A DNA stretch of 14,306 nucleotides from Lysobacteraceae bacterium. Its GTDB lineage: Bacteria; Pseudomonadota; Gammaproteobacteria; Xanthomonadales; Xanthomonadaceae. Where the stretch lies: positions 1-14,306 of the forward strand of contig SEHC01000013.1 in NCBI GenBank assembly GCA_004173415.1. The letters run 5' to 3'. Under the pieces are notes generated by a model, which was not told the origin of the DNA, searched no databases, and was given only the letters and a program-made list of their open reading frames with translations. Position 1 is the first letter of the stretch. Each line of letters opens with the position of its first letter. Positions 4,761 through 11,875 of the stretch are shown piece by piece. Position numbers and translations under genes: made by a program.

Positions 4761-7700
4761 GCCTGCCCTCCCAGCCGCTGCAGCAGTTCGGCATACCCGG
4801 CATCGCCACCGGCGAACAGGCGGTCCAGCCCGTCCACCAGTTGCGGCGGGTAGCAATGGGCATGCACGCCCGGCGCGGCCGGATCGCCCGCACGCAGGCC
4901 GCGACAGAACAGGTAGCGGATGCCGCCGAAGTCGCGCGCGTAGTCATAGCCCGCGCCGAGCCGGAAGCGCAGCCAGCGATGCAGGGCCACGGTGTAGATC
5001 AGCGCCTGCAGGTCGTATTCGCTGTGGCCCATGGCCGCGTCCAGGCGCGCGGCGCTGTAGTCCGGCAGGCGGTTGGATTTGTAGTCGAGCACGTACCAGC
5101 GGCCCTCGCGGGTGTAGGTCAGATCGATCTTGCCGGTCATCAGTCCTTCCAGCTGGCGGCGCAGGCCGAAGCCATTGCGCGCGCTGGAAACGCCGTGCGC
5201 ATGCAGCAGCTGCAGCAAGGCCGGCACCGAGGTCGGCTGCATCGCGAAGTGGAATTCGATTTCCGCGCGGCGCTCGAACGGGTCCAGGTCGGCCAGGCAA
5301 CCGCCCTCGGGCAGGCCGGCGGTGAGCGTCTGACCGACCAGGGCGGTGAGCAGGGCCACGCCGTCTTCGAGATCGTCATCGACATAGCCTTCGGCCCGCA
5401 ACGCGGCGCGCAGGCCGGCTTCGCAACCGGCCGGCGCCGGCTCTGCGGCGCGCCAATGCCGCCACGCGGAAAAGTCGGTGTGCTCCAGCGCGTCATGCAG
5501 CACGTTGCCGAAACGGCTGCCGGAATAACGCGGGTCCCACGGCGCCGCTTCGGCCGTCGCGGCCGGTTCCTCGACCCCCTCCGCGCTGTCCACGGGTTCG
5601 TCGCCGGCCCCGGCGGTCGCCTCGGTGCTGGCGGCGGCGCTATCGCTGCCCGCATCGGCATGCGCCAGCTGGGTGAAGCTGTAGACCCACCAGTCGTGCG
5701 GCAGCGCGCGGGTGACGCGTCGGGCCGGCGCCACCACGCCGTCGGCGTCCAGCTTCAGCATCGGCAAACGCGAAGGCGCTGCGCCCTGCACCACCTCGAC
5801 CAGACCGGCGGCCTGCAACGCGGGCAGGTCCGACAGCATCCTGCCCAGATGGGTGCCGGCGGCGTTGTAGAACGGTCCGCTGACCATCCACAGCGCGTGC
5901 CTGGCGCGGGTGAGGCCGACATACAGCAGGCGCGCATCCTCGGCCGCTTCCTCGCGCGCGTGCGCCTGCAACGCGGCGGTCCAGCGCGGCTCCTCCTTGT
6001 CCAGCTTCCAGTGCAGCACGCGCCGGTCGCCGTCGTGCACCACGCAGCGCCGGTCCGGGGTGGCCGGCTTGCTGCCGATGCCGACGAACGGCAGGAACAC
6101 CAGCGGGTACTCCAGCCCCTTGGATTTGTGCAGGGTGACGATCTGCACCCGCCGCGCATCGGACTCCAGCCGCAGCAGCTGGGCTTCGTCGTTGGGATCG
6201 GCGCCGGCGATGTGCTGGCCCAGCCAGTCGACCACGCCATGCAGGCCCAGCGCGCGGGCATCGGCCTGCTGCAGCAGTTCGCCCAGCTGCAGGTAGTTGG
6301 TCAGCCGGCGCTCGCCATCGAGCAGGGCCAGCAGGCGCTCGCCATGGCGCGCGCACAGGTCCGACACCAGCGCCAGCGGACCGGCCTTGAGCCAGCGCTC
6401 GCGCCATTGCAGCAGGCGCAGCTGGTGTTCGCGCTGGCCCTCGCCATCGGCTTCCAGCGCGGCGATGGCGCTGGCGTCCTCGCCCAGCAGCACGGTGCTC
6501 AGGGCGGCGCGCAGGCGACCCTCGTCGCCCGGCTGCAGCAGCGCCTGCAACAGCACCCGCAGGTCATGCGCCTCCTGGCTGGCGAACAGGCTCTGCTTGC
6601 CGGCGGCCACCGCCGGAATGCCGACCCGCGCCAATGCCTGCTGGATACGCGTGGCTTCACTGTGTTTGCGCACCAGCACCGCGATATCGCCCGGCTGTAC
6701 CGGTGCGCCATCGATCGCGGCGTGGCCCTGCTGCGCGGCGCTCAGCAGCGTATGGATCTCGGCCACGCAGGCGTCGGTGGCAACCCGCCGCGACGCTTCG
6801 GCATTGAACGCTTTGCCATCGTCGTTGCCCGGCAGCAGCTGCACGCGCAGGGCCGGCGCGGGACTGCCGTCGAGCTGGTAGTCGGCATCGCTGCGGGTGG
6901 TGCCGGGCAGCACGCGGTAGAACGAAATGCCTGGCTGCACGAAGGCATTGCCGCCGGTGATGGCATCGGCGTTGCCATAGAGCTGGGCGATCGCGTTCAA
7001 CAGCGTCGGTCGCGAACGGAAGTTGCGATCCAGTTCCGGCGCGCGCTCGGCGTCGGTGGCGGCGCGCAGATAGGTGTTCACGTCGCCACCGCGGAAGCCG
7101 TAGATGGCCTGTTTCGGATCCCCGATCAGAAACAGCGCCGGGGCGGTGTCGCCGCTGCCGTCGCGATCGCCGAACACACGCTGGAAGATCGCCCACTGGC
7201 GGTCGTCGGTGTCCTGGAATTCGTCCACCAGCGCGATCGCGTACTGCGCGCGCAACAGCTGAACCAGTTTATCGGCGTGCGGTCCCTCGAGCGCATCGGC
7301 GACGCCATTGATCAGGTCGTCATAGCTCTGCACCCGGCGGTCGCGCTTGAGTTGCAGCAGCCGTTGCCGGGCATCGGTGCGCAGGGCGTGCAGCAGCGTC
7401 GCCGCTTGCTGCAGTTGCCACAGGCGATCGCGCTCCAAGGCCTGCATGAAGTCGGCGATTGCAGGTTGCAACGGCGACAGCGGCGTCTGCCCGGCGAACT
7501 TCCTGTTGGTCTTTTCGCCTAGCGCCTGCAGGGTCAGGCGCGCGATGCGCCCGTCCAGTGCGATGCGATGATCCGGCGCGCGCGACCAGCGCGCCAGCGC
7601 CTGCTGCAGCGGCAACAGCCACTCCGGCCTGTAGGACGACTTGTTGAGCATGCCGCCATCGATCGCGGCCAGGAGCCGGGTGAAGTAGTCCTCGCCATGG

Positions 7701-8410
7701 GCGATGAACATCGCCGCCAGCTGCTGCGCGGCGGCCTCCACCTGCGCGCCCGGGTCATCCACTGCCTCGCCTGGTTCAGGCAGCAACGGCTGCGGAGCCA
7801 GCAACGCCGGCAGGTCACCGGCCAGCGCATCGGGGTCGCGCCACAGCCGGGTCAATGCATCCAGCGAAGCGTCCCGGGCGGCGTATACGCGCCACAGGTC
7901 GGCGGCGATTACCTCATGCAGTTCGCGCTCGCTGCCAAGCAGCTCGGGCGCATCGAAGGTCTGTCCGCTTTCCAGCGCATGCTCGCGCAGCACCCGCGCG
8001 CAGAAGCCGTGGATGGTGAAGATCGCCGCCAGGTCCACTTCGTCGGCGGCCTGCCGCAGGCGCCGTTGCAACGCGGCCAGGGACTCGCCCGAGTGCTGCA
8101 CATGCGCGCGCAGGATGCAGCGGGTCAGCTGTTGTTCCGCATCGCCGTCCTGGTCCTCCAGCGATCCGAGCAGGCGCGCGGCCAGCTGCAGGCGCTGGCG
8201 GATGCGCTTGCGCAGTTCCTGGGTCGCCGCCTCGGTGAAGGTGACCGCGAGGATGCGGCCGATGCACAACTGGCGCTCGACCACCAGCCGGGTGAACAGC
8301 GTGGCCAGGGTGAAGGTCTTGCCGGTGCCGGCGCTGGCCTCGATCAGGCGCACGCCTTCCAGCGGCAGCTGCAGGTACGGATCGATGGGGTTATCCAGCG
8401 CGCGGCTCAT
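4757..8410 (-). CDS. recB: RecBCD exonuclease V, beta subunit (3'-5' helicase and nuclease RecB)
   Basis: RecB carries the 3'-to-5' helicase and the only nuclease site of RecBCD, and loads RecA after Chi. The protein has 1217 residues (E. coli 1180). Helicase motifs: Walker A ASAGTGKT with K31; VDEFQDTD with D396-E397; FLIGDPKQAIYGFRGGD; LDRNFRS; TLHKSKGLEYP with H761-K762; YVGLTRAR near 830. A flexible linker of about 40 residues rich in Ala, Glu, Asp and Ser (roughly 915-955) joins the nuclease domain. The nuclease residues are all present: H972 in LHDALEH, D1096 in GKIDLTY, and D1109/K1111 in LDYKSN, with the same D-to-D spacing of 13 as E. coli. The start at 8410 is set by the ATGA overlap with the recC stop and a GGAGG box 7 nt upstream. 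All catalytic residues are intact, so the enzyme should be active. Confidence 0.97.
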   Translation of the reverse strand: MSRALDNPIDPYLQLPLEGVRLIEASAGTGKTFTLATLFTRLVVERQLCIGRILAVTFTEAATQELRKRIRQRLQLAARLLGSLEDQDGDAEQQLTRCILRAHVQHSGESLAALQRRLRQAADEVDLAAIFTIHGFCARVLREHALESGQTFDAPELLGSERELHEVIAADLWRVYAARDASLDALTRLWRDPDALAGDLPALLAPQPLLPEPGEAVDDPGAQVEAAAQQLAAMFIAHGEDYFTRLLAAIDGGMLNKSSYRPEWLLPLQQALARWSRAPDHRIALDGRIARLTLQALGEKTNRKFAGQTPLSPLQPAIADFMQALERDRLWQLQQAATLLHALRTDARQRLLQLKRDRRVQSYDDLINGVADALEGPHADKLVQLLRAQYAIALVDEFQDTDDRQWAIFQRVFGDRDGSGDTAPALFLIGDPKQAIYGFRGGDVNTYLRAATDAERAPELDRNFRSRPTLLNAIAQLYGNADAITGGNAFVQPGISFYRVLPGTTRSDADYQLDGSPAPALRVQLLPGNDDGKAFNAEASRRVATDACVAEIHTLLSAAQQGHAAIDGAPVQPGDIAVLVRKHSEATRIQQALARVGIPAVAAGKQSLFASQEAHDLRVLLQALLQPGDEGRLRAALSTVLLGEDASAIAALEADGEGQREHQLRLLQWRERWLKAGPLALVSDLCARHGERLLALLDGERRLTNYLQLGELLQQADARALGLHGVVDWLGQHIAGADPNDEAQLLRLESDARRVQIVTLHKSKGLEYPLVFLPFVGIGSKPATPDRRCVVHDGDRRVLHWKLDKEEPRWTAALQAHAREEAAEDARLLYVGLTRARHALWMVSGPFYNAAGTHLGRMLSDLPALQAAGLVEVVQGAAPSRLPMLKLDADGVVAPARRVTRALPHDWWVYSFTQLAHADAGSDSAAASTEATAGAGDEPVDSAEGVEEPAATAEAAPWDPRYSGSRFGNVLHDALEHTDFSAWRHWRAAEPAPAGCEAGLRAALRAEGYVDDDLEDGVALLTALVGQTLTAGLPEGGCLADLDPFERRAEIEFHFAMQPTSVPALLQLLHAHGVSSARNGFGLRRQLEGLMTGKIDLTYTREGRWYVLDYKSNRLPDYSAARLDAAMGHSEYDLQALIYTVALHRWLRFRLGAGYDYARDFGGIRYLFCRGLRAGDPAAPGVHAHCYPPQLVDGLDRLFAGGDAGYAELLQRLGGQA
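4767..4771 (-). promoter_or_regulatory. Shine-Dalgarno of recD
   Basis: The minus strand reads GGAGG inside the last recB codons, 6 nt before the recD ATG at 4760. Together with the ATGA overlap it decides the start and points to translational coupling. Confidence 0.8.
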
Positions 8411-11400
8411 GCCCCGCCCTCCATGTTCGGAGCGTTGCCCGGCAATGCGCCGGCACACACCGCGCCGTAGATCTGCGCGGCCAGTTCGGCAAAGCGTTCG
8501 AAGCTGGCGTCATCGGCGAACGGGTCGCGCCCGCGCAACGCCAGCCGGTAGCTGTCGGCATTGCCTTCGCCCCAGCTGCGGTCACTGCCGCGCCAGCGCT
8601 GCTCGGCCGATTCACGGGCCTTGTCCTCGCGTTCGCTGCTGTAGAACGCCCAGCCGCTGTACGGGCCATACGGCAACGGCTCGCGCAGGCCCTGCCCGCG
8701 CAATTGCAGCAGCCCGCGCAGCACCGCCCTGGCCTGCGGCGCCGGCAGTGCCGCGCGTTCGACGGCGACGATGCCGCCCTCGCCTTCGACAAACTGCACC
8801 AGTGGCAGCCGAAGGCCGGCGGCCGAGGCCAGCAGCCAGTCCAGGCCGAAGCGCACCGCCGCGGTGCCGTTCAGCGGCTCCACGCGCAACCGCGCCAGAC
8901 CGTGTGGATACACATCGTGCAGCCGTCCGTGCAGCAGCGGGCCGCCCAGATCGACCTGCAGCCGCTGCGAATCGGCCTGGTGGTTTGCCCGCCATTGCAG
9001 GAACGCCTCGGCCAGCGGTCGGATCTGCCCCAGCAGCTGTTGCAGGTGACGTCGCCCCACCGGTCCGGTGGGCAGCAGCGCTCGCGCACGCAACCGGGTA
9101 TAGAGGCTGGCGTCGTCGCTGCCTTCGAGCGCGGCCTGCAGCACCGCCTGTTGCAGCTGTTGCTTCTCCAGTCCGCCACCGGCAGCGACCAGCGGCTCGA
9201 TGTCTTCGGCCAGATCCACCTCGTCCGGCAGGCGCAGGCCGAGCTGGCGCAGGAACTGCCCGGCCGGGTCGGTCAGGAAGCGGCGCAGTTCGTCCAGCGA
9301 TACTTCGTGCTGCACTTCTTCGTTTGCGGCCAGCGGCGCGTCGAACCACGGCGCCAGCGCCTGATGCGCTCCGCCGACGCGACCGGCCACCGGATGCCAT
9401 TCGCGGCGATAGCTGTACTGGCGCGGCGCGCCCGCCCCCCCGAACGCGGCCGGTGCGAACGGCTGCAGCGGATGCCGCAGCACCATCTGCCTGGCGATCG
9501 CTTCTGGATCGGCGTGATAGGCGGCGGCCATGTCGATCAGCTCGGCCACCAGCACCGACGGCTCGCGGTCGCTGCCATCGCGCGGATCGGCGCCGAGGTA
9601 GCTCAGGTACAACACCTCCTGCGCCGAGGCGAACAGCTGCAGGAACAGGAAGCGGTCGTCCTCGCGGGTGGAACGGTCGCCGCGCCGGCGCTGGTCGGTG
9701 CCCAGTTCGGCGGTGAGCTTGCTCAGGCCGGCGGCCGGATCGCGCCGCGGAAAGTCGCCATCGTTCATGCCCAGCAGGCAGATCACCCGGAACGGCAACA
9801 AGCGCATCGGCACCATGCGGCCGAAGCTGATGCCGCCGGTGAGCAACGGCGCGCGGGTATCGGCTTGGGCCAGGGTGGCGGCGAAATGCGCGCGCACCAC
9901 CTCGGCCGGCACTCCGGCGGCGAAGCCGGCCTTGGCTGCGGCGCTGGCGAACTCGTCGATCAGCTTGCGCAACCGGTCCAGCGCGCGCTGCGCGGAAACC
10001 TCGCTCGGTGCCTGCGGGATCATCGCGTCGAGCAGGCCGAGCAGGCGCCCGCGCCACTGCTCCGGTGTCATCGCCTCGCCCAGCACCCGCTGCTGGCGCG
10101 CCAGCACGCGCAGCAGGCGGATCAGCGCATCCAGCGCAGACAGCGCGCTGCCCTCCAGCTCCGGCCAGGCGGCCACGCCGGCGATGTCGCCATCGCTGCC
10201 GCTGGCATGGCCGAGCAACAAGCGGTCGAGCGCGAACGTCCAGGTGTAGGCGTCATCGCGCGGCGCCTGGTGCGAAGCGCGATGGGCCGCGTCCAGGCCC
10301 CAACGCGCGCCGGCTGCTTCCAGCCAAGCCTGCAGGCGTTCCAGCGCGGGTTCGTCCAGGCCGGCAGCCGTGGCGATCGGCGGGCTCGACAGCAGGTCGA
10401 GGATTTCATGCAGGCCGAAGCGCGACACCGGCAGCCCGAGCAGGCGCACGAACACTTCAGCCAGCGGTTCGCCGGCCAGCGGACTGGTATCGGCCAGCGC
10501 CCACGGGATGTGCTCGCCCTGCGCCGAGCGGTCGCCGAACACCGCCTGCAGGTACGGTACGTACGGATCGATATCCGGTGCCAGCACCGCGATCTCGCGC
10601 GGTTGCAGCGGCGGATCGAAGCGCGGGTCCTCCAGCAGCGCGCGCAGGCGGTCGTGCAGCACCTGCATCTCGCGCAGCCGGGTGTGGCAGGCATGCACCT
10701 GCAGGCTGGGGTCCTCGATCATCAGGCCGTCACGCGGCGCACCCGAGGGCAAGGCGCGGCGGTGGAACAGGTCGCGCTGCATCCGGTGCAGCAGCGTGTC
10801 CGCAAGGCCGCCGTCGGCCAGCGGTTGGCGCAAGTCCTGCTCGGGATCCGCATAAGCGGCGATCTCGCCGGTGGGATGCACCACTTCGTAACTGCCCAGC
10901 ACCGCCATGAAGTCGCGCCCGGCCGCGCCCCAAGCTTCCAGCAGGCGGTTCTCGCCATTCGCGACACCGAACGGATCGGGCGCGCCGCTGCGCAGTTTTT
11001 CCGCCAGGGTCTGCAGATCGCCCCAGTACGATTGGGTGGGCGTGGGCAGGTAGAAGTGCAGCGTTCCCACCCGCGCCTGGGTCACGAGCATGCGCAGCAC
11101 GTCGGGCGAGATATTGAGCGTGGCAAAGGCGAACAGCCGCGGCGGCAGGCCCTGCGGCAGCGCGGCGGCCGGCGGCGCGAAGCGGGTCAGGTAATCATGG
11201 ATGCGGCGCGCGCGGTGGTTGCGGCCGCCGGCGATGCGCCGCCACAGGATCGCCTGGGGATCGTTTTCCTCGGCGCCGGCTTCCCAGCGCAGCAGCCAGT
11301 CGCGGCGCCAGGCCTGGTACTTCTCGAACACCGAGCCCAGTTCGCCGGCCAGCGCCCACGGCTTGAGCGCATCGCCGCCGGACAAGTAGGCGCGCAGCCC

Positions 11401-11745
11401 GGCCATGGCCGGCAGCGCCAGCAGCTCGTCATCGGTGAGCGCTGCGTACAACTGCCACTGCAGGCCGGTGGCATCCAAGTCGTCGCGCTCGCCGGGCAGG
11501 TTGGCCTGCAGTGCGCGCGCCACGAACTCGCCGGGGGTCAGGAACTCCAGGTTCGCGGCGATGCCGTGCTCGGCGGCCAGCGTGGCCTGCAGCCAGCGCC
11601 GCATCGCCACCTGCGGGATCAGCACCGTATCGGGCACCAGCAGCGACTGTCCCGGCAGCGGCTGGCGCAGTTCGGCGGCCATCAGGCCGGCGAGCACGTC
11701 CAGCGAATTGGAGTGGTACAGGCGGAAGTCGGAAGCGCTCGGCAT
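8407..11745 (-). CDS. recC: RecBCD exonuclease V, gamma subunit (Chi-reading RecC)
   Basis: RecC is the scaffold subunit of RecBCD. It splits the duplex, guides the strands to RecB and RecD, and reads the Chi sequence. The protein has 1112 residues (E. coli 1122). The N-terminus FRLYHSNSLDVLAGLM, followed by MRRWLQATLAAEHGIAANLE, matches the RecC family closely. Further hallmarks are CLLGMNDGDFPRRDP around residue 655-669, and the downstream block GDRSTREDDRFLFLQLFASA leading to LYLSYLGADPRDGSDREPSV. As in other RecC proteins the helicase-like fold lacks Walker motifs. The start at 11745 is placed by homology of the N-terminus. The ribosome site is weak and no clear sigma-70 promoter is visible in the 130 bp upstream, so transcription could start inside that gap from an unusual promoter or run on from the autotransporter gene. 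The stop overlaps recB by ATGA. Confidence 0.96.
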   Translation of the reverse strand: MPSASDFRLYHSNSLDVLAGLMAAELRQPLPGQSLLVPDTVLIPQVAMRRWLQATLAAEHGIAANLEFLTPGEFVARALQANLPGERDDLDATGLQWQLYAALTDDELLALPAMAGLRAYLSGGDALKPWALAGELGSVFEKYQAWRRDWLLRWEAGAEENDPQAILWRRIAGGRNHRARRIHDYLTRFAPPAAALPQGLPPRLFAFATLNISPDVLRMLVTQARVGTLHFYLPTPTQSYWGDLQTLAEKLRSGAPDPFGVANGENRLLEAWGAAGRDFMAVLGSYEVVHPTGEIAAYADPEQDLRQPLADGGLADTLLHRMQRDLFHRRALPSGAPRDGLMIEDPSLQVHACHTRLREMQVLHDRLRALLEDPRFDPPLQPREIAVLAPDIDPYVPYLQAVFGDRSAQGEHIPWALADTSPLAGEPLAEVFVRLLGLPVSRFGLHEILDLLSSPPIATAAGLDEPALERLQAWLEAAGARWGLDAAHRASHQAPRDDAYTWTFALDRLLLGHASGSDGDIAGVAAWPELEGSALSALDALIRLLRVLARQQRVLGEAMTPEQWRGRLLGLLDAMIPQAPSEVSAQRALDRLRKLIDEFASAAAKAGFAAGVPAEVVRAHFAATLAQADTRAPLLTGGISFGRMVPMRLLPFRVICLLGMNDGDFPRRDPAAGLSKLTAELGTDQRRRGDRSTREDDRFLFLQLFASAQEVLYLSYLGADPRDGSDREPSVLVAELIDMAAAYHADPEAIARQMVLRHPLQPFAPAAFGGAGAPRQYSYRREWHPVAGRVGGAHQALAPWFDAPLAANEEVQHEVSLDELRRFLTDPAGQFLRQLGLRLPDEVDLAEDIEPLVAAGGGLEKQQLQQAVLQAALEGSDDASLYTRLRARALLPTGPVGRRHLQQLLGQIRPLAEAFLQWRANHQADSQRLQVDLGGPLLHGRLHDVYPHGLARLRVEPLNGTAAVRFGLDWLLASAAGLRLPLVQFVEGEGGIVAVERAALPAPQARAVLRGLLQLRGQGLREPLPYGPYSGWAFYSSEREDKARESAEQRWRGSDRSWGEGNADSYRLALRGRDPFADDASFERFAELAAQIYGAVCAGALPGNAPNMEGGA
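8418..8422 (-). promoter_or_regulatory. Shine-Dalgarno of recB
   Basis: The minus strand reads GGAGG within the last recC codons (NMEGGA), 7 nt before the recB ATG at 8410. It supports that start over upstream in-frame alternatives. Confidence 0.8.
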
Positions 11746-11826
11746 GCCGCCATCTTGCCGCAGTCCGGTCGCAGCCGGCGCGACCGGCCGCGGGGACCGT
11801 GCATCGCAGGCCGAGCCGCCGCTCAC

Positions 11827-11857
11827 CCCGCCCGCATCATGTCGGCGATGCGGCGGG
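11827..11857. other. GC-rich imperfect hairpin between autotransporter gene and recC
   Basis: CCCGCCCGCATC (11827-11838) pairs with GATGCGGCGGG (11847-11857) with one bulged base around an 8-nt loop. It begins 18 nt after the autotransporter stop on the minus strand. No T-run follows, so it is at best a weak or rho-assisted terminator, or it protects the 3' end of the message. The rest of the 130-bp gap shows no clear promoter. Confidence 0.4.
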
Positions 11858-11875
11858 CGGTGGCGGCCGGCGTGC

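Noticed and set aside
4586..7522. 978-codon plus-strand open frame opposite recB/recD
   Set aside because: It is antisense to well-supported genes, its translation is Gln/Arg/Ala/Gly-rich with no domain signature, and such frames are expected in GC-rich DNA.
8281..8288. E. coli Chi octamer GCTGGTGG on the minus strand, also at 9546-9553 and 14101-14108
   Set aside because: The Chi sequence of this lineage is unknown, and this GC-rich octamer is expected by composition; three hits by eye are not meaningful.
7704..9716. 670-codon plus-strand open frame spanning the recC/recB junction
   Set aside because: Arg/Ser/Ala-rich shadow of the two minus-strand genes without motif or ribosome site.
11823..11875. 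Short frame ending STPAATARRIADMMRAG between the autotransporter stop and recC
   Set aside because: It looks protein-like and might be the tail of a displaced gene, but it is only 18 codons outside the overlapping frame and matches nothing I recognise.
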